A stretch of DNA of 64,000 nucleotides, taken from the NCBI GenBank assembly GCA_020438905.1, contig JAGQTQ010000048.1, positions 43,867 to 107,866 on the forward strand, in the 5' to 3' direction. Source of the DNA: Mycobacterium sp. (GTDB lineage: Bacteria; Actinomycetota; Actinomycetes; Mycobacteriales; Mycobacteriaceae). The notes under the pieces were generated by a model. The model saw nothing but the letters and a program-made list of their open reading frames with translations, made no database searches and had not been told where the DNA came from. Numbering within the stretch: position 1 is the stretch's first letter; every line of letters begins with the position of its first letter. Below are positions 34,999 to 45,245 of the stretch, piece after piece. Made by a program: the position numbers and the translations under genes.

Positions 34999-37716
34999 TC
35001 AGGCCCGATCCGCCCGGGGCCGGCGCAGCCACTTGTCGATCCCCACCACGACGCTCACACCGAACGCGATCGCGAAGACGCGCGACCACGCAGGCAGTCC
35101 GATCGGCGCGGTGCCGAAGAGGGTGTTCATCACCGGCAGGTAGGTGATGGCCAACTGGGCGATCGCCTGCACCGACACGCCGAGGATGATCCACCGGTTG
35201 GAAAAGAACCCGATCCGCCATACCGAACGGGTCAGCGACCGGCAGCTGAAAAGGTAGAACGCCTCGACGACGACGAAGAGGTTGAGCGCGGCGGTACGCG
35301 CCTCGGCCAGTTCCGCGCCCTTGTTCAACTCCCACTCGAAGAGCCACCAGGCGCTGGCGACGAGCATCGTCGACACCAGCAGGATCCTGACCATCAGTGC
35401 CCGGGTCAGCAACGGCTGCGCCGGATCGCGTGGCGGCCGGCTCATGATGCCGGCCTCCTTCGGCTCGAAGGCCAGCATCAGGCCGAGCGCGACAGCGGTG
35501 GTCATGTTGATCCAGAGGATCTGGGTCGGCAGGATCGGTAGGGCCACACCCATGGCGATCGCGACGAGGATCACCAGCCCCTCGCCGAGGTTGGTGGGAA
35601 GTGTCCAGGTGATGAACTTGGTGAGGTTGTCGAAGACGCCCCGGCCCTCCTCGACGGCGGCTTCGATGGTGGCGAAGTCGTCGTCGGTCAGCACCATGTC
35701 CGCGGCATCCTTGGCCACCTCGGTGCCACCTCGACCCATGGCCACACCGATGTTGGCCTGCTGCAACGCCGGTGCGTCGTTGACACCGTCGCCGGTCATC
35801 GCGACAACATGCCCCCGGTCCTGGAGGGCTTTGACCAGACGCAGCTTCTGCTCAGGGGACACCCGGGCGAAGACACTGGCGCCGTCGGCGGCGCGGGGGA
35901 GTTCCTCCTCGCCCAACTCGCTCAACTCGACGCCGGTCAGTACCGAAGCGGGTCGGCGTTCCCCCTCGGTGAGCACACCCACCCGGGCGGCGATCGACGC
36001 GGCCGTGCCGGCGTGGTCGCCGGTGATCATCTTCACCGCGATACCCGCCGTTCGGCAGGCCGCAACCGCGGCGGCCGCCGTCGCACGCGGGGGATCGAGC
36101 ATCGCCTGCAATCCCGTCAACGTCAGATCTTCCAGCGAGTCGGCCCCGAACCGCTGGGGATCCGCCCCGGTGCGGACCGCCGTGGCCAGCACCCGCAGAC
36201 CCCGGGCGCTCAGCGACGCCGCGGCGGCCAGCACACCGTCGTGGTCCACGGGCTCGGCCTCGCCGTCGGCCCGGAGCTGGGCCGAACACCGGCCCAGAAC
36301 GCGCTCGACCGCGCCCTTGACCAGAATCACATGCCCGCCGTCGGGATCGCGGTGCAGGGTTGCCATGAACTGCCGCTCGGAACTGAACGGGACGACCCCC
36401 CTCCGCGGCAGGGTTGCGGCCAGGTCCTGCCGGTGCAGACCAGCCTTGGCGGCCACCACCAGCAAGGCTCCCTCCGTGGGATCCCCGAGGACCTCCCAAC
36501 GGGACTGGCCCTCTCCTTCAGACGCTTCCTCCTCCTGCGTCAGGGAGGCGTCGTTACAGCACACCCCGGCCACCAGAGACCAGCGCAGTGCGGCGTTGTC
36601 CGCCGGCGACGAGCCGGTCAACGTGCCATCGGGGCGGTAGCCCGTGCCGCTGACATCGACCACCCCGGCCGGAGTCCAGATCGCCCGCACCGTCATCTGG
36701 TTCTCGGTCAGAGTTCCGGTCTTGTCGGTGCAGATGACGGTGGTCCCGCCGAGGGTCTCGACGGCGGGTAACCGCCGGATCACCGCGCGGCGCCTGGCCA
36801 TCCGGGAGACGCCGATGGCCAACGTGATGGTGACTGCGGCCGGCAGCCCTTCCGGGATCGCCCCGACCGCCAGCGCGATCGCCGCGGTGAACGTTTCGAC
36901 GGCGTCCTGGCGACGCAGCAGGCCCGCGGCGAAGGTCAGGGCCGCAAGCCCGAGGATGGCGACGGTCAGGATCTCGCTGAACCGGGCGAGCTTGGCCGTC
37001 AGCGGTGTCGCCAGCACCTCGGCGGCCCCGACGAGGCGGTGAATCGCTCCGAGTTCGGTCTCTGCACCGGTCGCCACCACGATCCCGGCCGCCGAACCCG
37101 ATGTCACCAGCGTCCCGGAGTAGGCGATGTTGGATCGGTCGGCCACAACACTGTCGCGGGCGACGACGGCCTCGTCCTTGTGGACGGGTTCGGACTCCCC
37201 GGTGAGCGCGGACTCGTTGACGGCGAACTCGGCGTCGCGCACGAGTCTCAGATCGGCCGGGACCTTGTCGCCGGCCTCCAGCAGCACGAGGTCACCGGGG
37301 ACGAGTTCCTCGGAGGGCAGGATCCGATCCCGGCCGTCGCGCACCACCTTGGCATCGGTTCGGACCATCGAGCGCAGGCCCTCCAGCGCCGCCTCGGCCC
37401 GGGACTCCTGAATGAACCCGACGACCGCGTTGACCAGCACCACGGCGAAGATCACCGTGGAGTCGATGAACTCACCGAGCGCGGCGGTGATCACGCCGGC
37501 CACCAGCAGCACGTAGATCAGCGGATGGTGGAACTGCCGCAGGATCCGGATCAGCAACCCCGCACCGCGGATCGCGGGCAGGGCGTTGGGGCCGAACGTC
37601 TTGAGCCGATCGGCGGCCTCGTCGTCGGACAGCCCGCGCTGCGGATCGCTGCCCAGCAGCAGCACCACCTCGCGGGCGGGCAGCCCGTGGTGCGCGGCGC
37701 CGAGTCGGGAGGTCAT
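34999..37716 (-). CDS. P-type cation ATPase (CtpF-like, P2A type)
   Basis: 905 aa. Seen: cytoplasmic N-terminus, TGES actuator at 172-175, PEGLP in M4 at 288-292, phosphorylation site DKTGTLT with Asp331, nucleotide-binding KGAVERVL, hinge MTGDGVNDAP, and a C-terminal membrane bundle with a cation-ATPase C domain. The PEGLP plus SERCA-like C-domain places it with Ca2+/Mn2+-type pumps; M. tuberculosis CtpF (Rv1997) is the closest familiar protein and exports Ca2+. Convergent with the tocopherol-cyclase-like gene, 2 nt apart. Confidence 0.88.
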   Translation of the reverse strand: MTSRLGAAHHGLPAREVVLLLGSDPQRGLSDDEAADRLKTFGPNALPAIRGAGLLIRILRQFHHPLIYVLLVAGVITAALGEFIDSTVIFAVVLVNAVVGFIQESRAEAALEGLRSMVRTDAKVVRDGRDRILPSEELVPGDLVLLEAGDKVPADLRLVRDAEFAVNESALTGESEPVHKDEAVVARDSVVADRSNIAYSGTLVTSGSAAGIVVATGAETELGAIHRLVGAAEVLATPLTAKLARFSEILTVAILGLAALTFAAGLLRRQDAVETFTAAIALAVGAIPEGLPAAVTITLAIGVSRMARRRAVIRRLPAVETLGGTTVICTDKTGTLTENQMTVRAIWTPAGVVDVSGTGYRPDGTLTGSSPADNAALRWSLVAGVCCNDASLTQEEEASEGEGQSRWEVLGDPTEGALLVVAAKAGLHRQDLAATLPRRGVVPFSSERQFMATLHRDPDGGHVILVKGAVERVLGRCSAQLRADGEAEPVDHDGVLAAAASLSARGLRVLATAVRTGADPQRFGADSLEDLTLTGLQAMLDPPRATAAAAVAACRTAGIAVKMITGDHAGTAASIAARVGVLTEGERRPASVLTGVELSELGEEELPRAADGASVFARVSPEQKLRLVKALQDRGHVVAMTGDGVNDAPALQQANIGVAMGRGGTEVAKDAADMVLTDDDFATIEAAVEEGRGVFDNLTKFITWTLPTNLGEGLVILVAIAMGVALPILPTQILWINMTTAVALGLMLAFEPKEAGIMSRPPRDPAQPLLTRALMVRILLVSTMLVASAWWLFEWELNKGAELAEARTAALNLFVVVEAFYLFSCRSLTRSVWRIGFFSNRWIILGVSVQAIAQLAITYLPVMNTLFGTAPIGLPAWSRVFAIAFGVSVVVGIDKWLRRPRADRA

Positions 37717-37845
37717 CAGTCACCAGTGTTGCGACGAGGGCGTCGGTGCGCAACGACCGAACCGATTCTCGCCGATCCCGTAACGCGGGTGACCGGAAGT
37801 CGTTAGCTTGCAGGAAAGCGCTCGCGCCGGTACCGGAGGTAACGC

Positions 37846-39321
37846 ATGTCCGCAGCGGATATCACGGCACCGCCGTCGAAGCCCGCCGCCACCCGACCCG
37901 GGCTGGGCCTCGCCGCGCTCACCGCGATCGTGGTCGGTTCGATGATCGGCAGCGGCATCTTCGCGCTGCCGTCTCAGATGGCCGGCAGTGCCGCGCCCGG
38001 ACCTCTGCTGATCGGCTGGGCCATCACCGGCGTCGGAATGCTGATGCTGGCCTTCGTGTTCCAGACCCTCGCCGAGCGCAAGCCGGACGTCGACGGCGGC
38101 GTGTACGGGTACGCGCGGGCCGGCTTCGGCAACTACATCGGCTTCACCTCGGCGTTCGGCTACTGGGCATCGGCCTGGATGGGCAACGTCGCCTATCTCG
38201 TGCTGCTGTTCGCCACTCTGGGAACTTTCTTCCCCGCGTTCGAGGGTGGGGCGACCCTGCCGGCGATCCTCGGGGCCTCGATCCTGCTGTGGATCGTTCA
38301 CGCGATGACCCTCCGTGGTGTGCATACGGCGGCGTTCGTCAACACCGTCGTCACCATCGCCAAGGTCGTACCCATCCTGACCTTCATCGCGATCGCGATC
38401 GTGGGCTTCAAGGCCGGCCTGTTCTCGGCGGACTTCTGGGGCAAGGCCACCACCGTGGACGGGGAGCCGTTGGGCTCCACCATGCATCAGGTCAAGAACA
38501 TGATGCTGGTGACCGTCTGGGTCTTCATCGGCATCGAGGGTGCGGCCGTCTACTCCAAGCGGGCGGCCAACCGCAAGGATGTCGGCCGTGCCACCGTGCT
38601 GGGCTTCGTGGGCGTGCTGGCGTTGCTGCTGCTGGTCAATTTCCTGTCCTACGGGCTGATGGCGCAGGCCGAGATCGCCGACCTTCCCGACCCGTCGATG
38701 GCCGGTCTGCTGGAACATCAGGTCGGCGCGTGGGGCGCCACCTTCATCTCGATCGGTCTGATCATCTCGCTGCTCGGTGCGCTGATCGCCTGGGTGCTGC
38801 TGTGTGCCGAGATCCTTCAGATCCCCGCGCTCGACGCGGTGATGCCCGAGCAGTTGGGCCGGGAGAACTCCCGCCACTCGCCGGTGTGGGCGCTGTGGCT
38901 GACCAACGGCTGCATCCAGCTGATGCTGTTGTGGACGCTGGCCAACGAAAGCACCTATCTGAGCCTGGTGCTGCTGGCGACCTCGCTGATCCTGCTGCCG
39001 TACCTGTGGTCGGCGGCCTACCAAGTGCTGCTGGCGGTCAAGGGGGAGACCTATGAGTCCGGTCAGGGGCGTACGCGCGATCTCATCATCGGTGCCGTCG
39101 GATTGGTTTACGCCATCTGGCTGGTCTACGCCGGTGGCACCGAGTACCTGCTGACGGGTGCGTTGTTCTATTTCATCGGCACGGCGCTGTTCGTCTGGGC
39201 GCGAAAGCAGCACGGCCTGCCGGTGTTCACCAAGGCCGAATGGATCATCTTCGCCGTCGTCGCGGCGGCATCGGTTCTCGCCGTCGTGCTGATCGTCAAC
39301 GGTCAATTGGCCATCGGATGA
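37846..39321 (+). CDS. arcD: arginine/ornithine antiporter
   Basis: 491 aa APC-family carrier with 12-13 helices. The TM1 motif [19 protein letters not shown] and TM6 [16 protein letters not shown] are those of ArcD/basic amino-acid antiporters. It exchanges arginine for ornithine across the membrane without net energy. A strong GGAGG lies 6-7 nt before the ATG. It opens the arcDABC operon, with spacings of 44, 37 and 10 nt to the next genes. Confidence 0.9.
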   Translation: MSAADITAPPSKPAATRPGLGLAALTAIVVGSMIGSGIFALPSQMAGSAAPGPLLIGWAITGVGMLMLAFVFQTLAERKPDVDGGVYGYARAGFGNYIGFTSAFGYWASAWMGNVAYLVLLFATLGTFFPAFEGGATLPAILGASILLWIVHAMTLRGVHTAAFVNTVVTIAKVVPILTFIAIAIVGFKAGLFSADFWGKATTVDGEPLGSTMHQVKNMMLVTVWVFIGIEGAAVYSKRAANRKDVGRATVLGFVGVLALLLLVNFLSYGLMAQAEIADLPDPSMAGLLEHQVGAWGATFISIGLIISLLGALIAWVLLCAEILQIPALDAVMPEQLGRENSRHSPVWALWLTNGCIQLMLLWTLANESTYLSLVLLATSLILLPYLWSAAYQVLLAVKGETYESGQGRTRDLIIGAVGLVYAIWLVYAGGTEYLLTGALFYFIGTALFVWARKQHGLPVFTKAEWIIFAVVAAASVLAVVLIVNGQLAIG

Positions 39322-39365
39322 GGTCCGGGCACAAACACAACCTCCGGATGGAGAAAGGGCAGACC

Positions 39366-40622
39366 ATGTCAGGTACGGAACCCCGGGTCGGGGTGTATTC
39401 GGAGATCGGAAAGCTGCGGCGGGTGCTGGTGTGCCCACCCGGCCTGGCCCATCAACGCCTCACCCCGGACACCGCCGACGAACTGCTCTATGACGATCTG
39501 CTGTGGGTGCAGCAGGCCAAACGCGACCACTTCGACTTCGTCTCCAAGATGGAGGATCACGGCGTCGAGGTACTACAACTCAACGTGGTGCTCGAAGAGA
39601 TCATGGGCAGTCCGGAGGCCCGAAAGTGGTTGCTGGACCGCAAGATCGTTCCGAATCAGGTCGGAATGGGCATCGCCAGGGAAGTCCGGCCGTGGCTCGA
39701 CGAGATGCCGGCCGACACCCTGGCCGAACTGCTACTCGGCGGAATCCCGTTCCACGAGGTGCCCAAAGAGGTTGCCGGCCCGTTCACCACGTCCTTCGGT
39801 GAGACCAGCAAGACCGGCTTCGTCATCAAGCCGCTGCCCAACACGCAGTTCATGCGAGACAACTCGTCCTGGATCTTCAAAGGTGTCACGCTGAACCCGA
39901 TGTTCTGGCCGGCCCGCCGCCAGGAAACGCTGATCACCACCGCGGTCTACAAGTTCCATCCGGCCTTCGCCGGCGAAACCTACGACGTCTGGCTCGGTGA
40001 CCCCGACGGCGAACCGCACGACTACGGCGCCATGACCCTGGAGGGCGGCGACGTCATGCCGCTCGGCAAGGGAACCGTGCTGATCGGCATGGGGGAGCGC
40101 TCGTCGCGTCAGGGCATCGTCGAAGTCGCGCGGAATCTGTTCAAGGCCGGCGCCGCCGAACGGGTCATCATCGCCGTGCTACCGCGGTCACGGGCGGCCA
40201 TGCACCTTGACACGGTCTTCACCTTCTGTAACACCGACGTCCTGACCGCCTTCGCGCCGGTCATCGACCACGCCCGCGCGATCAGCTTGCGGCCCGACGA
40301 CAAGTCCCCGGTCGGTATGGACATCCGGGTCGAGGACAAGGGACTGGTGGACGTCGTCGGCGAGGCACTCGGGGTGACCTTCACGGTCGTGGAGACCGCC
40401 GGCGACGTCTACGGAATCCAGCGTGAGCAATGGGACGACGCCAATAACGTCGTCGCCCTGGAACCCGGTGTGGTCGTCGGCTACGACCGCAACACAGGGA
40501 CCAACACCGCACTGCGCAAGGCCGGCATCGAGGTCATCACCATCGACGCGAGCGAGCTCGGCCGAGGCCGCGGCGGCGGCCGGTGCATGACCTGCCCGAT
40601 CCTGCGTGACCCCGCCTACTGA
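39366..40622 (+). CDS. arcA: arginine deiminase
   Basis: 418 aa from the ATG at 39366, full family length. Catalytic elements are visible: Asp in FMRDNSSW, Glu/Asp in LEGGDVM, His in HLDTVFTF and the nucleophile Cys in GGGRCMTCP near the C-terminus. It converts arginine to citrulline and ammonia in the cytoplasm. AAAGGG lies upstream. It forms the first step of the ADI pathway with arcB and arcC. Confidence 0.95.
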   Translation: MSGTEPRVGVYSEIGKLRRVLVCPPGLAHQRLTPDTADELLYDDLLWVQQAKRDHFDFVSKMEDHGVEVLQLNVVLEEIMGSPEARKWLLDRKIVPNQVGMGIAREVRPWLDEMPADTLAELLLGGIPFHEVPKEVAGPFTTSFGETSKTGFVIKPLPNTQFMRDNSSWIFKGVTLNPMFWPARRQETLITTAVYKFHPAFAGETYDVWLGDPDGEPHDYGAMTLEGGDVMPLGKGTVLIGMGERSSRQGIVEVARNLFKAGAAERVIIAVLPRSRAAMHLDTVFTFCNTDVLTAFAPVIDHARAISLRPDDKSPVGMDIRVEDKGLVDVVGEALGVTFTVVETAGDVYGIQREQWDDANNVVALEPGVVVGYDRNTGTNTALRKAGIEVITIDASELGRGRGGGRCMTCPILRDPAY

Positions 40623-40659
40623 TTCCACTGCACGCCGACCAACCGAGGAGATTTCAGAC

Positions 40660-41664
40660 ATGCCGTTCAACCTGCAGAACCGCGACCTGCTCAGCCTTGT
40701 CCATCACAGCGAGCGGGACTTGATCTATCTGCTCGATCTGGCGCGGGACCTCAAGCGCGCCAAGTACTCCGGCGCCATCCGGCACAGCCTGGCCGGCAAG
40801 AACATCGCGCTGATCTTCGAGAAGACCTCGACCCGCACCCGCTGTGCGTTCGAGGTCGCCGCCTATGACGAGGGCGCGCACGTCACCTACATCGACCCGA
40901 CCTCGTCCCAGATCGGCCACAAGGAGTCGATGAAGGACACCGCGCGGGTGCTCGGCCGGATGTATGACGCCATCGAGTACCGCGGCGCCGGGCAGGAGAT
41001 CGTCGACGAACTCGCCAAATACGCCGGCGTTCCGGTCTTCAACGGCCTGACCGACGAATATCACCCGACCCAGATGCTTGCCGATGTCCTCACCATGACC
41101 GAGCACTGCTCCAAGCCTTTGCACGAGATCTCCTACGTCTTCGTCGGAGACGGCCGCAACAACATGGGCAATTCGCTGCTGCTGGTCGGTTCGAAGCTGG
41201 GCATGGACGTGCGGATCCTCGCGCCCAAGGAGCTACAGCCCACCGCCGACCTGGTCACAATGTGCGAAGGTTTCGCCAAGCAGTCCGGGGCACGCATCAC
41301 CATCACCGACGACGTCGAGAAGGGCGTCAAGGGAGTGGACTTCATCCACACCGACGTCTGGGTGTCGATGGGTGAGCCGATCGAGAGCTGGGGCGAACGC
41401 ATCAAGTTGCTGATGCCCTACCAGGTGAACGCCGAACTCGTTGCGGCGGCGGATAATCCGCGGGTGCGCTTCATGCACTGCCTGCCTGCCTTCCACAACT
41501 CCGAGACCAAGGTCGGCGCGAAGATCGCCGCGCAGTACCCGGAGCTGAAGAACGGCATCGAAGTGACCGACGACGTGTTCGAGAGCCCGATCAACATCTG
41601 CTTCGAGCAGGCCGAGAATCGGATGCACACGATCAAGGCCGTCCTCGTCTCCTCGCTGGCATAG
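40660..41664 (+). CDS. arcB: ornithine carbamoyltransferase, catabolic
   Basis: 334 aa from the ATG at 40660, GAGGAG upstream. The carbamoyl-phosphate motif STRTRCAFE, the HPTQ-equivalent YHPTQMLAD, and the ornithine-binding HCLPAFH are intact. Its operon position between arcA and arcC indicates the catabolic direction: citrulline plus phosphate to ornithine and carbamoyl phosphate. The insert [11 protein letters not shown] is typical of OTCases. Confidence 0.95.
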   Translation: MPFNLQNRDLLSLVHHSERDLIYLLDLARDLKRAKYSGAIRHSLAGKNIALIFEKTSTRTRCAFEVAAYDEGAHVTYIDPTSSQIGHKESMKDTARVLGRMYDAIEYRGAGQEIVDELAKYAGVPVFNGLTDEYHPTQMLADVLTMTEHCSKPLHEISYVFVGDGRNNMGNSLLLVGSKLGMDVRILAPKELQPTADLVTMCEGFAKQSGARITITDDVEKGVKGVDFIHTDVWVSMGEPIESWGERIKLLMPYQVNAELVAAADNPRVRFMHCLPAFHNSETKVGAKIAAQYPELKNGIEVTDDVFESPINICFEQAENRMHTIKAVLVSSLA

Positions 41665-41674
41665 CGGGGTAGGC

Positions 41675-42580
41675 ATGAGGATCGTGATTGCGCTGGGCGG
41701 TAACGCGCTGCTGCAGCGGGGCCAGCCGATGACGGCGGAGAACCAACGGGCGAACATCCGCCTGGCCGCCGAACGTATCGCGGCGGTGGCACCGGGCAAC
41801 GAGATCGTCATCGCGCACGGCAACGGCCCCCAGGTGGGGCTGCTGGCTTTGCAGAGCGCGGCCTATACGGCGGTGGACCCGTATCCGCTCGATGTTCTGG
41901 GCGCGGAGACCGAGGCGATGATCGGCTATGTGATCGAACAGGAACTGGGAAACATCCTGCCGGCCGAACAGCCGTTCGCCACGCTGCTGACGATGATCGA
42001 GGTCGATCCGAGCGATCCGGCCTTCGACAACCCGACCAAGCCGATCGGCCCGGTATACGACAAGGAGACCGCGGAGAAACTCGCCGCGGAGAACGGCTGG
42101 TCCATTGCCCCCGACGGCGACAAGTTCCGCCGGGTGGTGCCCAGCCCGCGGCCGAAACGGATCTTCGAGATCCGTCCGATCCGCGCTCTGGTCGACCAGG
42201 GGTGCATCGTCGTCTGCGCCGGCGGCGGCGGCATCCCGACGATGTACGGCGAGGACGGAAAGTTACACGGGGTCGAGGTGGTGATCGACAAGGATCTCGC
42301 GGCCTCGCTGCTGGCCGAGGAACTCGGCGCCGACCTGCTCGTCATCGCCACCGACGTCGACGGCGTCTACACCGGCTGGGGCACACCGGATCAGGTGAAA
42401 CTCGGTTCGGTCACCGTCGATGAGGTGGTCGGGATGAATCTGCCCGCCGGTTCGATGGGGCCGAAGGTGGCCGCGGCATGCGAGTTCGCCACCAAGACCG
42501 GCAATGAGGCGGTCATCGGTTCGCTGGCCGACATCGACCAGATCGTGGCCGGCACGGCCGGGACGAGGGTGCGCCGCTAG
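41675..42580 (+). CDS. arcC: carbamate kinase
   Basis: 301 aa amino-acid-kinase fold. Seen: [40 protein letters not shown], and [26 protein letters not shown]. It transfers phosphate from carbamoyl phosphate to ADP, giving ATP, CO2 and ammonia. As the last arc gene it makes the operon an ATP-yielding, alkali-producing route. Confidence 0.95.
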   Translation: MRIVIALGGNALLQRGQPMTAENQRANIRLAAERIAAVAPGNEIVIAHGNGPQVGLLALQSAAYTAVDPYPLDVLGAETEAMIGYVIEQELGNILPAEQPFATLLTMIEVDPSDPAFDNPTKPIGPVYDKETAEKLAAENGWSIAPDGDKFRRVVPSPRPKRIFEIRPIRALVDQGCIVVCAGGGGIPTMYGEDGKLHGVEVVIDKDLAASLLAEELGADLLVIATDVDGVYTGWGTPDQVKLGSVTVDEVVGMNLPAGSMGPKVAAACEFATKTGNEAVIGSLADIDQIVAGTAGTRVRR

Positions 42581-42601
42581 CCGGCGGCAGAGGGACCACC
42601 G

Positions 42602-44119
42602 GTGAACCAGCAATCGCGCGCCGCCGTCCTTCCCGACATGTCCGGTCTGCCGGGCCTGCGGGCCTACCTGGACTCCCTGGACACCTCTGAAAGGACTGCT
42701 GCGAGCGCCCGGCTGGCCTCGATGCCGCCGGCAGACCTGCGCAGCCTGGGCGCCAGCGAGGCCCAGCGCATCGAACACGGTGACTACACCGCCCCCGTCG
42801 AGGGCGAGCTCCCCGAGGGCCTGACCGGAACCCTCTACCGCAACGGACCGGGACGCTGGGAGGACCACACCGGCCGCCCCCTGCACCATCTGTTCGACGG
42901 CGACGGCATGATCTCGGCGTTCCGCATCCAGTCGGGCGAGGTCCGCTACCGCAACCGCTATGTGCGGACCCCACACTTCCGCGGTCGCGGAACGACCCGT
43001 CATCTCGGCACCGATGCGGCCGGCGGCTGGCTGGCCAATATCGGCAGTTTCCCACCGAACCTTGCCAACACCAACGTCGTCGAGCACGCCGGCCACCTCT
43101 ATGCGTTGTGGGAGGGCGGCCCACCGCACGAGGTCGACCCGGAAACCCTGGAGACGCTCGGGATACGCCGGTTCTCCGGCGAACTGCACTGGGCCGGAAC
43201 CTATTCGGCGCACCCGTGTCTGTGTCCGAGCAGCGGTGAGATGTTCAACTTCGGCGTGGAGTTCGTTCCCACACCGCATCTGCGGGTGTACCGGACCGAC
43301 CGGCACGGCAAGCTCAGGCACTACCGGTCGGCCTCGCTGCCGTACGTGGCGATGGTGCACGACTTCGCGATCACCGAGCGCCATCTGGTGTTCCTGGTAT
43401 CGCCCATCATCCCCGACGGCATCCCGATCGCGCTGGGGCTCAAGTCTTTCGGCGACGGGATGACCTACCGCCCGGAGCGGGGCAGTTCCTTCGTGCTGAT
43501 TCCGCGTGACGGCGGCAAGATCCGCCGGATCGAGCACGAGGCCGTTCTGCAGTTCCATCTCAGTAATGCCTATGACGACCGTGGCGACATCGTCGTCGAT
43601 GCGATCACCTACGACAACGGTGACCTGCTGGACTGCATCGCCCGGTTCAGAACCAGCCCGATGGACCGGGTGTCCTCGGAATTCACCCGGTTCCGCATCA
43701 CCGCCGGGGGAAGGGTCGTCCGGGAGCGGCTCAGCGATACGGCCTGCGAGTTCCCGCGTCATCACCCCGATCGGGAGGGCCGGCCGCATCGCTACGCCTA
43801 CGTCAACACCAAGCAGAACCTCGGGACACTCTTCGACGGGATTACCAAACTCGACCTGTCCGACAACTCCGAGACCACCCATACCGCTGCAACGCTGGGG
43901 AACAGCTTCTGTGAACCGGTGTTCGCACCCCGGCCGGGCGCGATCGAGGAGGACGACGGATGGCTGCTGTCGGTCGAGTACCAGGCCGATCGGCACGCCT
44001 CGCGCCTGGTGATCCTCGACGCCACCGACCTGGCCCGGGGTCCGGTGGCCACGGCCCAGTTGGATCAGCACGTACCGCAGGGCTTTCACGGGAACTTCGC
44101 GGCCCGACGGGCGGTCTAG
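42602..44119 (+). CDS. carotenoid cleavage oxygenase (RPE65 family)
   Basis: 505 aa, GTG start 21 nt after arcC. Seven-bladed propeller with the four iron-binding histidines in SAHPCLCP, AMVHDFAIT, VLQFHLSNAY and the terminal QGFHGNF. It would cleave a polyene double bond of a carotenoid or stilbene-type substrate with O2. It follows arcC on the same strand and may be read from the arc operon, though no functional tie is obvious. No carotenoid biosynthesis genes are in the window. Confidence 0.87.
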   Translation: MNQQSRAAVLPDMSGLPGLRAYLDSLDTSERTAASARLASMPPADLRSLGASEAQRIEHGDYTAPVEGELPEGLTGTLYRNGPGRWEDHTGRPLHHLFDGDGMISAFRIQSGEVRYRNRYVRTPHFRGRGTTRHLGTDAAGGWLANIGSFPPNLANTNVVEHAGHLYALWEGGPPHEVDPETLETLGIRRFSGELHWAGTYSAHPCLCPSSGEMFNFGVEFVPTPHLRVYRTDRHGKLRHYRSASLPYVAMVHDFAITERHLVFLVSPIIPDGIPIALGLKSFGDGMTYRPERGSSFVLIPRDGGKIRRIEHEAVLQFHLSNAYDDRGDIVVDAITYDNGDLLDCIARFRTSPMDRVSSEFTRFRITAGGRVVRERLSDTACEFPRHHPDREGRPHRYAYVNTKQNLGTLFDGITKLDLSDNSETTHTAATLGNSFCEPVFAPRPGAIEEDDGWLLSVEYQADRHASRLVILDATDLARGPVATAQLDQHVPQGFHGNFAARRAV

Positions 44120-44128
44120 GGACCGGGT

Positions 44129-44500
44129 CTATTCCGCTTCCAGCCGCGCCCGAATGACCGCCAACCGCTGCCGAAGATCCTCCTCGCTGATCACCCCGCG
44201 AGCCAGCAAGGAGTGCGCCAGGGCCACCAACTGATTCTCCGGGAACGGCAGATCGGCGTACCGGGTGGCCGAGAGTTCGTCCTCCTCGTCGCGGCGCTGC
44301 TGGAACGTGAAGTCCACCCGCGCACCCGTCGCGCAGCTTGTGTCCAGCACGTCGCAGAGGCCATCGAGGCTGGTCTTCCACGGCGGCAACGGATTCTCCA
44401 CGCCGTACTTCGCAGCCATGACAGGCCAGGTCTGACGGCGCTCGGCGATCTCGTCGAGGACGGAGAAATCCCCGTCTGCGATGTCGTCTGCGCCGGTCAT
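44129..44500 (-). CDS. nitrile hydratase/thiocyanate hydrolase accessory (metallochaperone) protein
   Basis: 123 aa. It resembles the N-terminal part of nitrile hydratase beta subunits (PENQLVALAHSLLARGVISEEDLRQRL), the relationship known for NHase activators and the SCNase P15K protein. Such proteins help insert cobalt and oxidise the active-site cysteines. Two cysteines (LCDVLDTSC) are present in the middle. The ATG overlaps the alpha-subunit stop by 4 nt, so the three genes form one operon. Confidence 0.72.
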   Translation of the reverse strand: MTGADDIADGDFSVLDEIAERRQTWPVMAAKYGVENPLPPWKTSLDGLCDVLDTSCATGARVDFTFQQRRDEEDELSATRYADLPFPENQLVALAHSLLARGVISEEDLRQRLAVIRARLEAE

Positions 44501-45219
44501 TCGTCGATCGGGCGGACGGCCGGACGGACGAGCGGAGTCACGTTCGTCGTCACCCCCGGCTTGGGCAGTGCCACCCCGATCAGACAGTCGCGGGTGATGA
44601 TCTCGGCCAACTGGTCCTCGGTCCAACCCTCGGTGCCCTCCGGCCGCATCGGCATGACCATGAAGCGGTGCTTCTGGTTGGAGTCCTCCACGCGGACCTC
44701 GACCCCCTCGGGTAGTTGCAGACCGAACTCGGCGAGCACCTGCCGGGGCCAACGCACGATCCGGCGCCGGTAGTTCGGCGTGCGGTACCACTCGGGGGAG
44801 TTGCCCAGGATCGGGCGCGGATAGCAGGAGCACAGCGCGCAGACGATCACATGGTGCAACGTCGGGGTGTCCTCGAGGATCTTGAACGCGGTGAAGTCGC
44901 TCGGAGTGCCGAAGCCGGTCGGATCGAGCCAGTCGACCCCGACCTCCTTGGAGGCGGCCACCGCATCGGCCACGGCCAGCTGCTTGAACGCCGGGTCCAG
45001 CCACGCCTTGGCGACCAACCGTGCCGCCGGGGTGGGGCCGATCTGCTCGGCGTACTCGGTGAACACCCGGTGTTGCTCGGCGGTGAAAAGGCCTTTCTCG
45101 ATGCACAACTCCCGCAGTGCGATCTCGAGAACCTCGAAGTCGGTGATCTCATCGACCATCGGCTTGACGGTACGGATGTGGTCGCCGTCGATGCTGTGGT
45201 CATGTCCGTGATCAGACAT
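44497..45219 (-). CDS. cobalt-type nitrile hydratase alpha / thiocyanate hydrolase gamma-like subunit
   Basis: 240 aa. The metal claw VCALCSCYPR places Cys127, Cys130 and Cys132, the cysteines that bind Co3+ and are modified to sulfinic and sulfenic acids. Arg follows CYP where typical nitrile hydratases have Trp. The length (240 versus about 205 for NHase alpha) and the C-terminal extension VALPKPGVTTNVTP are nearer to the gamma subunit of thiocyanate hydrolase (about 243 aa). The N-terminus is His-rich (MSDHGHDHS). Substrate: thiocyanate or a nitrile. Confidence 0.82.
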   Translation of the reverse strand: MSDHGHDHSIDGDHIRTVKPMVDEITDFEVLEIALRELCIEKGLFTAEQHRVFTEYAEQIGPTPAARLVAKAWLDPAFKQLAVADAVAASKEVGVDWLDPTGFGTPSDFTAFKILEDTPTLHHVIVCALCSCYPRPILGNSPEWYRTPNYRRRIVRWPRQVLAEFGLQLPEGVEVRVEDSNQKHRFMVMPMRPEGTEGWTEDQLAEIITRDCLIGVALPKPGVTTNVTPLVRPAVRPIDE

Positions 45220-45245
45220 CGTCGGGTGCTGTTCCTTTCGGGGAG

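Noticed and set aside
37717-37845. Possible DosR box between the P-type ATPase and arcD (GGTGACCGGAAGTC)
   Set aside because: The match to the DosR palindrome is poor and one-sided; kept only as something to test experimentally.
42263-44089. 608-codon minus-strand open frame
   Set aside because: Antisense to arcC and the carotenoid oxygenase; no recognisable domain.
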